DNA of 64,000 nt from Aeromicrobium sp. (GCF_023146395.1 NZ_JAGLCD010000001.1:62001-126000), one strand, 5' to 3'. Counted from the first letter of the stretch, positions 25,401 to 34,273 are shown. Numbers and translations: made by a program. Notes: generated from the letters alone by a model not told the origin.

Positions 25401-26029
25401 CAGTCCTTGTCCCGCGTCCGCTCCATGTCGTCGGCCAGGTCGGGGTGCGAGTACGGGCCGGGGGCGCGCAGGTGGTCGATGACGCGCTGCACCGACTCCG
25501 GGTCCTTGTCCTGGCTCAGCTTCGCCTTGACGTCGAACCGGGTCACCGGGATCCGCAGACCCACCGTGCCCCGGGCCACGGGGGCCGCCCAGTCGCGGTC
25601 GAGCCACATCGGCTCGTCGACGTGCTGCTCGAAGTGCGCCACGAGGCGCACGAGCGTGTCGAGATTCTCCTCGGGCGTCAGCACCTCCGGCACGCCCCAC
25701 AGGTGCGCCACCGTGAAATTCCAGGTGGGTGCCCGCGACGACCCCGGCGCGTACCAGCTGGGGGAGACGTACCCGTGGTGGCCCTGCACGATCACGAGCA
25801 GCTCGCGCCCCTGCGCAGCGGCAGCGTCGAGCTCGTGGATGCGCTCGTCGGGCCGGCCGACGTGGGTCAGCACCACGAGCTCGTCGGTCCCGTCCTCGAG
25901 CACGACGGGGTAGTGCGAGGCCACGGGTCCGGCCGAGGTGCTGCTGACGATCGTGGCGAATCCCGTGCGGAGCACGAGCTCGCGCACGGCCGCGACGTCG
26001 GTCACCGCGTGGGCCGGGCTGGGCCTCAC
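25400..26029 (-). CDS. FMN-binding negative transcriptional regulator / PaiB family protein
   Basis: A 209-residue protein of the PaiB-like FMN-binding family (PF04299), a split-barrel flavin fold; B. subtilis PaiB was described as a negative regulator of sporulation genes. Conserved blocks are visible: ASHYPVVL, HVGRPD, VIVQGHHGYVSPSWY and TWNFTVAHLWG, followed by a C-terminal helical part with LDRDW. The start at 26029 is a GTG that overlaps the stop of the upstream hydrolase (GTGA); a second GTG 24 bases later is an alternative. It may be an enzyme acting on a flavin-linked substrate rather than a DNA-binding regulator, since no helix-turn-helix is seen. Confidence 0.88.
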   Translation of the reverse strand: MRPSPAHAVTDVAAVRELVLRTGFATIVSSTSAGPVASHYPVVLEDGTDELVVLTHVGRPDERIHELDAAAAQGRELLVIVQGHHGYVSPSWYAPGSSRAPTWNFTVAHLWGVPEVLTPEENLDTLVRLVAHFEQHVDEPMWLDRDWAAPVARGTVGLRIPVTRFDVKAKLSQDKDPESVQRVIDHLRAPGPYSHPDLADDMERTRDKD

Positions 26030-26967
26030 GACGCGCGGGCGGCGGTGTCGGTGATCGCCGCGACGAGCGTGTCCCACAGGGCCGGTGGCAGGTCGTGGGC
26101 CATGCCCTCGACCATCCGCAGCTCGGCCCCCGGGATGGCCTCGGCCGTGGCGCGGCCTCCGGACGGGTTGACCAGGCGGTCGGCCGTGCCGTGCACCACG
26201 GTGGCCGGGACCGAAAGACGTCGCAGTGCCGCCGTGCGGTCGGGCTGGGTCAGGATCGCCATCATCTGGCGCACGACCCCGCTCGCGCTGTAGCCGCGGT
26301 CGTAGGTGATCTCGGCCCGCCGGCGGGCGGCCTCCGGGTCCGGCGGAAAAGCGGGCGAGCCGATCAGCGCCGAGGACTCCACGGACCGGGCGACGTAGGC
26401 GTCGCGGGTCGGCTTGGTGCGCTTCAGCAGGTGCGGGATCAGACGAGGATCCTGCCAGCCGACCGTGCGTCGTCCTGTGGTCGACATGATCGAGGTGAGG
26501 CTCAGCACGCGGTCGGGCTCCTGGATCGCCAGCGTCTGCGCGATCATGCCGCCCATCGACGCGCCCACGACGTGCGCCTGGTCGATGCCCAGGGCGTCGA
26601 GCAGGCCGGCGGCGTCCTCCGCGAGGTCGCTGATCGAGTACGGCGCGCGGACCGCGAGGTCGACCGGGCCGAGCTTGAGCGGTGGCACCCCGAGGAACGC
26701 GCGCACCAGGTCGGTGCGCCCCATCGCGTGCTGGCGCACCTTGGTGGAGCGCCCGGTGTCGCGGTTGTCGTACCGGATCACGAAGAAGCCGCGGTCGGCG
26801 AGCAGGCGGCACAGCTCCTCGTCCCACCAGCCCATCGGACCGCTGAGCCCCATGATCAGCAGTATCGCGGGATCGGTGTCGTCGCCGAAGGTCTGGTGGC
26901 ACAGGTCGATGCCCGACGGGAGGCTCGCGAACAGCTCGTCAGAGCTCGTGACGGACGAGGTGGTCAT
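26026..26967 (-). CDS. Alpha/beta fold hydrolase
   Basis: A 313-residue soluble alpha/beta hydrolase. The nucleophile elbow VVGASMGGMIAQ places serine near residue 125, PAILLIMGLSGPMGWW supplies the oxyanion region near 40, RYDNRDTGRST is the family block near 67, the acid is probably Asp in VHGTADRLVNP near 270 and the histidine lies in GMAHDLPPAL near 295. This pattern is typical of esterases related to RdmC and proline iminopeptidase; the substrate is unknown. ATG at 26967 has GAAGGG about eight bases upstream. Its stop overlaps the start of the PaiB-like gene, so the two form an operon. Confidence 0.88.
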   Translation of the reverse strand: MTTSSVTSSDELFASLPSGIDLCHQTFGDDTDPAILLIMGLSGPMGWWDEELCRLLADRGFFVIRYDNRDTGRSTKVRQHAMGRTDLVRAFLGVPPLKLGPVDLAVRAPYSISDLAEDAAGLLDALGIDQAHVVGASMGGMIAQTLAIQEPDRVLSLTSIMSTTGRRTVGWQDPRLIPHLLKRTKPTRDAYVARSVESSALIGSPAFPPDPEAARRRAEITYDRGYSASGVVRQMMAILTQPDRTAALRRLSVPATVVHGTADRLVNPSGGRATAEAIPGAELRMVEGMAHDLPPALWDTLVAAITDTAARAS

Positions 26968-26997
26968 GCGGGGCCCTTCGGGAGGTCGGGGCGAGCC

Positions 26998-28005
26998 TCA
27001 GTGCTCGTAGTCGATCGAGGAGTAGGCCTTGAGCTTGGACAGCTTGTGCTCGCTGTGGATCTTGCGGATCGTGCCGCTGCGCGAGCGCATCACGAGCGAC
27101 TCGGTGATCGCGGCGCCCTTGGTGTAGCGCACGCCCGCGAGCAGGTCGCCGTCGGTGATGCCGGTCGCGACGAAGAAGCAGTCGTCGGCCGTGACGAGGT
27201 CGTCGGTGTGCAGGATGCGCTCCAGGTCGTGGCCGGCGTCGACCGCGCGCTGGCGCTCCTCGTCGCCCGTGGGCCACAGGCGGGTCTGGAGCACGCCGCC
27301 CAGGGCCTTCATGGCGCACGCCGTGATGATGCCCTCCGGCGTGCCGCCGACGCCGACCATGAGATCGACGCCGGTGTCGGGGCGGGCGGCGCTGATGGCG
27401 CTGGCGACGTCCCCGTCGGTGATGAACTTGATGCGGGCCCCGGCGGCGCGGACCTGCTCGACCAGGTCCTCGTGGCGTGGACGTTCCAGGATGCACACCG
27501 TGACGTCGCTGTGCGAGACGCCCTTGGTGCGGGCGATGATGTCGATGTTCTCGGCGACCGGGAGCCGGATGTCGATCAGGTCGGCGAACTCCGGCCCGGC
27601 GGCGATCTTCTCCATGTAGAACACCGCCGAGGGGTCGTACATCGACCCGCGGGGGGCGACGGCCATGACGCTGATCGCGTTCGGCATGCCCTTGGCGGTC
27701 AAGGTGGTGCCGTCGATCGGGTCGACCGCGACGTCGCACTCGGGGCCGTTGCCGTCGCCGACCTGCTCGCCGTTGAACAACATGGGCGCCTCGTCCTTCT
27801 CGCCCTCGCCGATCACGACGACACCGTTCATCTCGACGGTGTTGATCAGGGTGCGCATGGCGTTGACCGCGACCCCGTCGGCTCCGTTCTTGTCGCCGCG
27901 GCCGACCCAGCGACCGGCGGCCATGGCCCCGGCTTCGGTGACACGGACGAGGTCGAGGGCGAGATTGCGGTCGGGCGCCATGTCGGCGGGCTGAAGGCTC
28001 TCCAC
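26998..28005 (-). CDS. glpX: Class II fructose-1,6-bisphosphatase
   Basis: GlpX hydrolyses fructose 1,6-bisphosphate to fructose 6-phosphate, the key step of gluconeogenesis in actinobacteria. The 335-residue sequence closely follows M. tuberculosis Glp[21 protein letters not shown] near residue 14, [13 protein letters not shown] near 63, [11 protein letters not shown] near 92 (metal and phosphate site), [15 protein letters not shown] and [11 protein letters not shown]. The GTG at 28005 is supported by TAGGAT six bases upstream; an ATG at 27981 is an alternative. It is divergent from ftsE. Confidence 0.96.
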   Translation of the reverse strand: MESLQPADMAPDRNLALDLVRVTEAGAMAAGRWVGRGDKNGADGVAVNAMRTLINTVEMNGVVVIGEGEKDEAPMLFNGEQVGDGNGPECDVAVDPIDGTTLTAKGMPNAISVMAVAPRGSMYDPSAVFYMEKIAAGPEFADLIDIRLPVAENIDIIARTKGVSHSDVTVCILERPRHEDLVEQVRAAGARIKFITDGDVASAISAARPDTGVDLMVGVGGTPEGIITACAMKALGGVLQTRLWPTGDEERQRAVDAGHDLERILHTDDLVTADDCFFVATGITDGDLLAGVRYTKGAAITESLVMRSRSGTIRKIHSEHKLSKLKAYSSIDYEH

Positions 28006-28011
28006 CCGAGC

Positions 28012-28017
28012 ATCCTA
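28012..28017 (-). promoter_or_regulatory. -10 element (TAGGAT) of glpX
   Basis: On the minus strand TAGGAT lies six bases before the glpX GTG, with no Shine-Dalgarno between. This fits a leaderless transcript and supports the 28005 start. Confidence 0.5.
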
Positions 28018-28116
28018 GTGGCACCGGGACGTCCGACGCGGGCGCGACCGTCCCGGCGGTGCGCGCGGTCGCCGCGCGGGAACTGTCGGGTCCGCGGGCG
28101 CTGGGCATGTTCTGCC

Positions 28117-28122
28117 TAGACT
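28117..28122 (+). promoter_or_regulatory. -10 element (TAGACT) of ftsE
   Basis: TAGACT lies six bases before the GTG of ftsE and no ribosome site is present, fitting a leaderless transcript. Confidence 0.5.
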
Positions 28123-28128
28123 CGTCGG

Positions 28129-28818
28129 GTGATCCGCTTCGACCACGTCACCAAGACGTACTCCGGACAGAAGCGACCTGCCCTCGACGGTCTCGACCTG
28201 GAGATCGCCAAGGGCGAGTTCGTGTTCCTCGTCGGTGCCTCGGGCTCCGGCAAGTCGACGTTCCTGCGCCTCGTGCTGCGCGAGGAGCGGCCGAGCGAGG
28301 GCCGGGTCTTCGTGGCGGGCAAGGAGATCGACAAGCTCTCGAGCTGGAAGGTCCCCAAGCTGCGTCGCCAGGTCGGCACCGTGTTCCAGGACTTCCGCCT
28401 GCTGCCCAACCGCACCGTCAACGAGAACGTCGCCTTCGCCCTGCAGGTCATCGGCAAGTCGCGCGCCGAGATCGACAAGGTCGTCCCCGAGACGCTCGAG
28501 CTCGTGGGCCTGGAGGGCAAGGGCCACCGGCTCCCCAACGAGCTGTCCGGCGGCGAGCAGCAGCGCGTCGCGGTCGCCCGGGCGTTCGTCAACCGCCCGA
28601 AGATCCTCATCGCGGACGAGCCCACCGGAAATCTCGACCCCGCCACCAGCGTCGGCATCATGAAGCTGCTCGACCGCATCAACCGCACCGACACGACGGT
28701 CGTGATGGCCACCCACGACTCCTCGATCGTCGACCAGATGCGCAAGCGCGTCATCGAGCTCGACGACGGGCGCGTCGTGCGCGACGAGGCCCGCGGCATC
28801 TACGGGTACCAGAGCTGA
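28129..28818 (+). CDS. ftsE: Cell division ATP-binding protein FtsE
   Basis: FtsE is the cytoplasmic ATPase of the FtsEX complex, which couples ATP hydrolysis to activation of peptidoglycan hydrolases at the septum. The 229-residue protein has Walker [10 protein letters not shown] near residue 36, Q-loop [19 protein letters not shown], signature [10 protein letters not shown], Walker [14 protein letters not shown] and switch ATHDSSI. Length and motifs are canonical. GTG at 28129 is preceded by a -10 hexamer. ftsX starts eight bases after its stop. Confidence 0.97.
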   Translation: MIRFDHVTKTYSGQKRPALDGLDLEIAKGEFVFLVGASGSGKSTFLRLVLREERPSEGRVFVAGKEIDKLSSWKVPKLRRQVGTVFQDFRLLPNRTVNENVAFALQVIGKSRAEIDKVVPETLELVGLEGKGHRLPNELSGGEQQRVAVARAFVNRPKILIADEPTGNLDPATSVGIMKLLDRINRTDTTVVMATHDSSIVDQMRKRVIELDDGRVVRDEARGIYGYQS

Positions 28819-28825
28819 GGAGCGC

Positions 28826-29737
28826 ATGAATCTCACGCTGCGGGAGCTGGGCACCAGCCTGTCCCGAAACAAGTCGATGACGATCTCGCTCGTCGTCACG
28901 ATGACGGTCTCGCTGCTGCTGGCGGGGCTGGGCCTGCTGATCCAGGCCCAGGCCGACCGCACCGAGGAGTACTTCGGCAACCAGCTGCAGCTGCAGGTCA
29001 GCCTGTGCACCGGCACGTCCAAGGCGCCGACCTGTATCGGCGGCGCCGCCACCGACGCCCAGAAGGAAGCCGTCGAGGAGGCCCTGCGCGACAACCCGGA
29101 GGTCGAGAGCTTCGAGGTGCGCACGGCCGAGCAGAACTTCGAGCGCGCCAAGGAGCGCATCGGCGACTCCGACACGGGGCGCAAGCAGCTCGAGGTCGTC
29201 GGCGTCGAGGACTTCGCCGACTCGTACTTCGTCACGCTGGTCAACCCGCAGGAGTACGACGGCGTGCTGAGCCAGGTCAGCGGGATGGACGGCGTCAACA
29301 GCGTTCTCTCGCTCGAGGACCTGCTCAAGCCGCTCTTCGTGGCACTCGAGAAGCTGCAGTGGGCCTCGATCGGCACGGCGCTGCTACTGATCCTCGCCGC
29401 GATCCTGCAGGTCTCCAACACGATCCGGATGACGGCCCATGCGCGCCGCCGCGAGATCAGCATCATGCGCTACGTCGGCGCGTCCAGCTGGCACATCCAG
29501 CTGCCGTTCATCCTGGAGTCGCTCGTGGCGGCGGTCGTCTCGGCCGCGCTGGCCTCGGCCGGCATCGCGGCGTTCATGGGTTTCGTGGTCTACGGCTTCC
29601 TGCGGGAGAACCTGCAGATCACGACGTGGGTGCGCTGGCAGGAGGCGCTCGGCGTGATGGGTCTGACCTCGTTGCTCGCCGTCGCCCTCGCGCTGCTGCC
29701 CACCCTGCTGCTCACGCGCCGGTACCTCAAGGTCTGA
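28826..29737 (+). CDS. ftsX: Cell division membrane protein FtsX
   Basis: FtsX is the membrane subunit of FtsEX. The 303-residue protein has the expected layout: a short cytoplasmic N-terminus with LTLRELGTSLSRNKSMT, one helix near residues 22-42, a large extracytoplasmic domain (about 43-170, with a CTGTSKAPTC cysteine pair) and three C-terminal helices. The cytoplasmic loop with MTAHARRREISIMRYVGAS near residues 195-215 is the conserved coupling element. GGAG precedes the ATG by a few bases. The extracytoplasmic domain is the docking site for the partner hydrolase, most likely the M23 protein encoded next. Confidence 0.96.
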   Translation: MNLTLRELGTSLSRNKSMTISLVVTMTVSLLLAGLGLLIQAQADRTEEYFGNQLQLQVSLCTGTSKAPTCIGGAATDAQKEAVEEALRDNPEVESFEVRTAEQNFERAKERIGDSDTGRKQLEVVGVEDFADSYFVTLVNPQEYDGVLSQVSGMDGVNSVLSLEDLLKPLFVALEKLQWASIGTALLLILAAILQVSNTIRMTAHARRREISIMRYVGASSWHIQLPFILESLVAAVVSAALASAGIAAFMGFVVYGFLRENLQITTWVRWQEALGVMGLTSLLAVALALLPTLLLTRRYLKV

Positions 29738-29868
29738 CCAACGCGCCCGGGATGTCGGCGGGGGTAGCCGTGACCCTCAAGGTGAACTAGAGTCTCTCTC
29801 GTCACACTGGTTCACTCACGTCGCACTCGCCTGCCCGTCAGGGCACTTCCCCAGGTCGAGGTTTTCCT

Positions 29869-31152
29869 ATGAGATCCACCCCGCGGTCCGCTCTGCTGGC
29901 GTTCACGCTGACCTTCGCGCTGATCGCCGCGCTCGCAGGTCCGTCGCTGGCCGAGTCCAAGGACGATCTCGAGCGCAAGAAGAACGGGGTCAGCTCCGAG
30001 ATCAACGGCGCCCGGCAGTCCTACGACGAGTCGAGCAAGGCGGCGGCCGACGCCGCCTACGCGCTGCAGGCCTCGCAGGCCCAGCTCGCGGACGCCCAGG
30101 CCCAGCTCGGCAACGTGCGAGGTCAGCTCGTCGCCGCCCGGGCGCTCGATGCCCAGAAGCAGGTCGAGCTCGCCCAGAGCGAGGCCGACCTGGCCCAGGC
30201 GGAGGCCGACCTCGCGGCCGGCGAGCAGCAGGTCGACGCGTCGACCCAGGAGGTCATCGCGTTCACGGTCGAGTCCTTGCAGGACGCGGGCTCGGGGCTT
30301 CGCGCCTTCAACGACCTCGTGAGCGGCGCCGACCCGACGGAGTTCACCGAGCAGGTCGCGATCAACAACACGATCGCCGACTCCCAGCTGAGCAAGCTCG
30401 ACACGCTCGACGCGACGCGCGTCATGCTCGACCTGAACGAGCAGAAGGTGCAGGCGCTGCGCGACCAGGTCAAGGTCGAGCGCGACGAGGCCGCGGCGAA
30501 CCTGGCCAACATCACGGTGCTGGAGCAGCAGGCCGCCGCCCAGGAGGCCTCGGTCGCCCAGCTCGTGCAGACGAACTCCGCGAACAAGTCCGCCGCCGAC
30601 GCCGCCGTGGCGGCCGACGCGGCCGACATCGCGGCGCTCGAGGCCGAGCGCAACCGGCTGGAGGCCCAGATCCAGGCCGAGATCGCCCGGTCCACCCCGC
30701 CGCCGGCGTCCGGAGGCGGTGGCGGCGGCGGAGGTGGCGGCAGCAGCAGCGGCAGCGGCCTCTCCTACCCGCTGAGCTCGATCCGCATCACCTCGCCCTA
30801 CGGCTACCGGATCCACCCGATCACGGGCAAGCGGCGCCTGCACGACGGCATGGACTTCGGCGCCGCCTGCGGCACGCCGATCAAGGCCGCGGCCGACGGC
30901 ACGATCATGAGCCAGTACTACAACAGCGGCTACGGCAACCGGGTCATCCTGAACAACGGCACGATCCGGGGCGCCAACATCGTCACGACCTACAACCACC
31001 TCTCGCGTTTCGCGGTGAGCGCGGGCCAGCGGGTCTCGCGCGGTCAGACGATCGGCTACGTGGGCACGACGGGATCCTCCACGGGGTGCCACCTGCACTT
31101 CATGGTCCTGGTCAACGGCTCGCACACGAACCCGGCCAACTGGATCGGCTGA
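29869..31152 (+). CDS. Secreted M23-family peptidoglycan endopeptidase with coiled coil
   Basis: A 427-residue exported protein with a Sec signal peptide (about residues 1-27, cleavage after LAGPSLA), a long alpha-helical coiled coil (about 30-270, rich in A, Q and E), a glycine/serine linker near residues 283-296, and a C-terminal M23 (LytM) zinc peptidase domain. The zinc ligands are intact: HDGMDFG (HxxxD) near residue 324 and GCHLHF near 408. The coiled-coil plus LytM layout matches FtsEX-activated hydrolases or activators (EnvC, PcsB-like proteins). Unlike EnvC, which lacks zinc ligands, this copy should be active. It lies between ftsX and smpB, so FtsX is its likely activator; in mycobacteria the FtsX partner is instead the NlpC/P60 enzyme RipC, encoded elsewhere. 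Confidence 0.92.
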   Translation: MRSTPRSALLAFTLTFALIAALAGPSLAESKDDLERKKNGVSSEINGARQSYDESSKAAADAAYALQASQAQLADAQAQLGNVRGQLVAARALDAQKQVELAQSEADLAQAEADLAAGEQQVDASTQEVIAFTVESLQDAGSGLRAFNDLVSGADPTEFTEQVAINNTIADSQLSKLDTLDATRVMLDLNEQKVQALRDQVKVERDEAAANLANITVLEQQAAAQEASVAQLVQTNSANKSAADAAVAADAADIAALEAERNRLEAQIQAEIARSTPPPASGGGGGGGGGGSSSGSGLSYPLSSIRITSPYGYRIHPITGKRRLHDGMDFGAACGTPIKAAADGTIMSQYYNSGYGNRVILNNGTIRGANIVTTYNHLSRFAVSAGQRVSRGQTIGYVGTTGSSTGCHLHFMVLVNGSHTNPANWIG

Positions 31153-31181
31153 CGCCCGGCCCCTTCCTCCCGTCCAGGTGA

Positions 31182-31187
31182 GAGAAT
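31182..31187 (+). promoter_or_regulatory. -10-like element (GAGAAT) upstream of smpB
   Basis: GAGAAT lies six bases before the smpB ATG, with no strong ribosome site. This fits the leaderless layout seen elsewhere in the window, although the hexamer departs from TANNNT at its first base. Confidence 0.35.
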
Positions 31188-31193
31188 GGACAG

Positions 31194-31667
31194 ATGCCCA
31201 AGGAGACCGGCCGCAAGGTCATCGCGCAGAACAAGAAGGCGCGCCACGACTATCACGTCGAGGACACCTTCGAGGCTGGTCTGGTGCTGGTCGGCACGGA
31301 GGTCAAGAGCCTGCGTGAGGGCCGCGCGTCGCTCGTCGACGGATTCGCCGAGATCGACCGCGGCGAGGCGTGGCTCCTGCAGGTCCACATCCCGCAGTAC
31401 GCGCAGGGCACCTGGACCAACCACGAGGCCCGGCGCCGCCGCAAGCTGCTGCTCAACCGTTCCGAGATCGACAAGATCGAGCGCAAGCTCATGGACAAGG
31501 GCGTCACGCTCGTGCCGCTCAGCCTGTACTTCAAGGACGGCCGGGCCAAGGTCGAGATCGCGGTGGCCAAGGGCAAGAAGGCCTACGACAAGCGGCACAC
31601 GATCCGCGAGCGCGACGCCCTGAACGAGGCCCGCAACGTCATGGGTCGCAAGCTCAAGGGCCTGTAG
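31194..31667 (+). CDS. smpB: SsrA-binding protein SmpB
   Basis: SmpB binds tmRNA and brings it to stalled ribosomes for trans-translation. The 157-residue length is canonical. The OB-fold block [20 protein letters not shown] near residue 9 is followed by [14 protein letters not shown], the [12 protein letters not shown] block and a basic C-terminal tail ([16 protein letters not shown]) that becomes helical in the ribosomal A site. It follows ftsEX and the M23 gene as is usual in actinobacteria. The tmRNA gene ssrA is not found next to it; the next gene starts within three bases. Confidence 0.97.
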   Translation: MPKETGRKVIAQNKKARHDYHVEDTFEAGLVLVGTEVKSLREGRASLVDGFAEIDRGEAWLLQVHIPQYAQGTWTNHEARRRRKLLLNRSEIDKIERKLMDKGVTLVPLSLYFKDGRAKVEIAVAKGKKAYDKRHTIRERDALNEARNVMGRKLKGL

Positions 31668-31669
31668 GA

Positions 31670-32563
31670 GTGGGGGCCGCCACGACGACCGGGCCCGCGA
31701 CCGATGCCGGGCTCCCGGAGTACCTGGCGACGCTCGGTCTCCCGGGGATCTTCGACGTGCACGTGCACTTCATGCACCCGCGCGTGCTGGCGAAGGTGTG
31801 GGCCTACTTCGACGCGGCAGGCCCGAAGCTGGGCCGCCCGTGGCCGGTCCGGTACCGGACGAGCGACGAGGACCGGGTCGCCACGTTGCGGGCCATGGGC
31901 GTCGCGCACTACTCGGCCCTGTCGTACGCCCACAAGCCCGGTGTCGCGACCTTCATGAACGCCTGGTGCACCGAGTTCGCGGCCCTGCACCCGGAGTCGC
32001 TGCACTCGGCGACGTTCTACCCCGAGCCGGAGGCCGACAGCTACGTGGCGGAGGCGCTCGAGCAGGGGGTCGAGGTCTTCAAGGCCCACGTGCAGGTGGG
32101 TGAGTTCTCGCCCGACGACCCGCTCCTCGACCCCGTCTGGGCGCGACTGGAGCGCCATGCCGTGCCGATCGTGCTGCACGCGGGCTCCGGGCCCGCCCCG
32201 GGGCGCTACACGGGGGTCGAGCCGGTGCGCCGTGTCCTCGCGCGGTTCCCCGACCTGCGGCTCGTGATCGCCCACCTCGGCACGCCCGAGACCCGGGGCT
32301 TCGTCGAGCTCGCCCGGGCCCATGCCCACGTGCGCCTCGACACCACGATGGCGTTCGTCGACTTCTGGGACGACGACCCGTCCTTCGAGGTCGTGGACCA
32401 TCTCGTCGACCTGCAGGCGAAGGTGCTCTTCGGCAGCGACTTCCCGAACATCCCGTATCCGTACGCCCACCAGGTCGAGGCCCTCGCCCGGCTCGGTCTC
32501 GGTGACGACTGGATGCGCGACGTCCTCTGGCACAACGGCGCGCGCCTGTTCGGTCGAGCCTGA
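31670..32563 (+). CDS. Amidohydrolase family (PF04909) metal-dependent hydrolase/decarboxylase
   Basis: A 297-residue TIM-barrel protein of the amidohydrolase 2 family, which includes ACMSD-type decarboxylases. Metal-site residues are visible: FDVHVHFMHP (HxH) near residues 29-38, VLHAGSGPAPG near 168, VIAHLGTPE near 202 and the late catalytic Asp in VLFGSDFPN near 263. The start is uncertain. GTG at 31670 overlaps the last base of an AGGAG stretch right after smpB, which would leave no ribosome-site spacing; smpB-coupled initiation may serve instead. I cannot name the substrate. Confidence 0.85.
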   Translation: MGAATTTGPATDAGLPEYLATLGLPGIFDVHVHFMHPRVLAKVWAYFDAAGPKLGRPWPVRYRTSDEDRVATLRAMGVAHYSALSYAHKPGVATFMNAWCTEFAALHPESLHSATFYPEPEADSYVAEALEQGVEVFKAHVQVGEFSPDDPLLDPVWARLERHAVPIVLHAGSGPAPGRYTGVEPVRRVLARFPDLRLVIAHLGTPETRGFVELARAHAHVRLDTTMAFVDFWDDDPSFEVVDHLVDLQAKVLFGSDFPNIPYPYAHQVEALARLGLGDDWMRDVLWHNGARLFGRA

Positions 32564-32640
32564 TCGGGCGACCCGGTCTCCCCGGTCGCACGCCTCGTCG
32601 GCCATGATGGGGCCGCACGCCACCGCCTGTGAGGAGCCCC

Positions 32641-33675
32641 ATGAGCAAGACGAACCCCGGCCACTTCTTCGAGGACTTCCGGGTCGGGCAGGTCTTCGAG
32701 CACGCCACCCCGCGCACGATCACCGAGGGTGACCGTGCGGTGTACGGCGCGATCTACCCCACGCGGTTCGCGATCGCGTCCTCGGCGCAGTTCGCCGCCG
32801 CGGTGGGCCTGGCGGCTCATCCCGTCGAGGAGCTCATCGCATTCCACGTCGCCTTCGGCAAGACCGTGCCGGACATCTCGCTCAACGCCGTGGCCAACCT
32901 CGGGTACGCCGAGCTGCGGTTCCACCAGCCGGTCGTCCCGGGCGACACGCTGCGCACGAGCTCGGAGGTCATCGGCCTCAAGCAGAACTCCAACGGCAAG
33001 AGCGGCGTCGTCTACGTCCGCTCGACCGCGGTCAACCAGCGCGGCGAGGTCGCGCTCGACTGGGCCCGGTGGGTCATGGTGCACAAGCGTGACCAGTCGC
33101 TCCCCGCGCCCGAGACGGTCGTGCCCGAGCTCGCGTCCGTCGTCGCGCCGGAGGATCTCGTGCTCCCCGCCGGCCTGGACTTCTCCGACTACGACGCCGC
33201 GGCCGCGGGTGAGCCGCACCGCTTCGACGACTACGCGGTCGGGGAGAAGATCGACCACGTCGACGGGGTCACGCTGAGCGAGTCCGAGCACATGATGGCG
33301 ACCCGGCTCTGGCAGAACACCGCCAAGGTCCACTTCAACACCCAGGCCCGGCCCGACGGCCGGCGCCTGGTCTACGGGGGCCACGTGATCTCGATGGCGC
33401 GGGCGCTGTCGTTCAACGGTCTGGCCAACGCGCAGCTGATCGCCGCGATCAACGGCGGCTCGCACACCGCCCCGGCCTTCGCCGGCGACACGGTGTACGC
33501 CTGGTCCGAGGTGCTCGACACGGCTGAGACGCAGGCGCCCGGCGTCGGAGCCCTGCGGCTGCGACTGGTCGCCACGCGGGACCGCGACGAGTCCATGACG
33601 CTCAAGGGCGAGGACGGCAAGTACGCCCCGGGCGTGCTGCTCGATCTCGACCTCTGGGCGCTCGTCCCGCGCTGA
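32641..33675 (+). CDS. mch: Mesaconyl-CoA hydratase (2-methylfumaryl-CoA hydratase) family MaoC protein
   Basis: A 344-residue protein with two hotdog/MaoC domains in tandem (about residues 10-155 and 180-335). It matches, from memory, mesaconyl-CoA hydratase of Rhodobacter along its length, notably KTNPGHFFEDFRVGQ, ATPRTITEGDRAVY, FGKTVPDISLNAVANLGYAE, EKIDHVDGVTLSESEHM, QNTAKVHFN and VYGGHVISMARALSFNGLAN. That enzyme interconverts beta-methylmalyl-CoA and mesaconyl-CoA in the ethylmalonyl-CoA pathway. GAGGAG lies six bases before the ATG at 32641. No other gene of that pathway is nearby, so the role here could be in glutamate/methylaspartate or itaconate-type metabolism. The family assignment is firm and the precise substrate moderately so. 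Confidence 0.85.
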   Translation: MSKTNPGHFFEDFRVGQVFEHATPRTITEGDRAVYGAIYPTRFAIASSAQFAAAVGLAAHPVEELIAFHVAFGKTVPDISLNAVANLGYAELRFHQPVVPGDTLRTSSEVIGLKQNSNGKSGVVYVRSTAVNQRGEVALDWARWVMVHKRDQSLPAPETVVPELASVVAPEDLVLPAGLDFSDYDAAAAGEPHRFDDYAVGEKIDHVDGVTLSESEHMMATRLWQNTAKVHFNTQARPDGRRLVYGGHVISMARALSFNGLANAQLIAAINGGSHTAPAFAGDTVYAWSEVLDTAETQAPGVGALRLRLVATRDRDESMTLKGEDGKYAPGVLLDLDLWALVPR

Positions 33676-33691
33676 GCCGGGACGACTCGCC

Positions 33692-34264
33692 ATGTCAGCG
33701 CGCCTGATCCTCGTCCGCCACGGCGAGACGGAGTGGAGCCGAACCGGCCGCCACACGTCCACCACCGACCTGCCGTTGACCGAGGCGGGGGAGCAGGAGG
33801 CGCGGGCGCTCGCGCCGGTGCTCGCCGAGCTCCCCGTCGACCACGTGCTGTGCAGCCCGCGGCTCCGGGCCCGCCGTACCGCCGAGCTCGCGGGTCTCGC
33901 CGATCCGGAGATCTGTGCGGACCTGGCCGAGTGGGACTACGGCGACTACGAGGGCGTCACGACGCCGCAGATCCGCGAGACGGTGCCCGGGTGGACCATC
34001 TGGTCCTCGCCCGTGCCCGGGGGCGAGAGCGCCGCGCAGGTCGCGGAGCGGCTGGACCGGGTCGTCGCACGGGTGCGTGCCTCCGGCGGCACGACGTTGG
34101 CCGTGGCGCACGGCCACTCGCTCCGGGCCCTGGTCGCCCGCTGGTTGGGCCTGCCAGTGGCCGAGGGTCGCCACTTCGTGCTCGACACGGCGACGTGGAG
34201 CGAGCTCGGTGACGACCGCGGTACGCCGGCCGTGCTGACGTGGAACGTGGGACGGCGGCGCTAG
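33692..34264 (+). CDS. Histidine phosphatase family protein (Rv3214-like)
   Basis: A 190-residue member of the histidine phosphatase (phosphoglycerate mutase-like) superfamily. The phospho-histidine lies in LVRHGETEW at residue 10, the second arginine in CSPRLRARRTAEL near 54-57, the acid Glu in AEWDYGDYEG near 80 and the second histidine in AVAHGHSLRAL near 138. The length is shorter than glycolytic PGM. M. tuberculosis Rv3214 (formerly gpm2), which acts as an acid phosphatase, lies next to the ParA-like gene Rv3213c, so a broad phosphatase role is likely. The GGGCGAC before the ATG is a weak ribosome site; 16 bases separate it from the upstream gene. Confidence 0.9.
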   Translation: MSARLILVRHGETEWSRTGRHTSTTDLPLTEAGEQEARALAPVLAELPVDHVLCSPRLRARRTAELAGLADPEICADLAEWDYGDYEGVTTPQIRETVPGWTIWSSPVPGGESAAQVAERLDRVVARVRASGGTTLAVAHGHSLRALVARWLGLPVAEGRHFVLDTATWSELGDDRGTPAVLTWNVGRRR

Positions 34265-34273
34265 GTTCTCGGG

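Noticed and set aside
31668-31720. tmRNA gene ssrA next to smpB
   Set aside because: The amidohydrolase gene follows within three bases and no tRNA-like end or tag-coding sequence is present.
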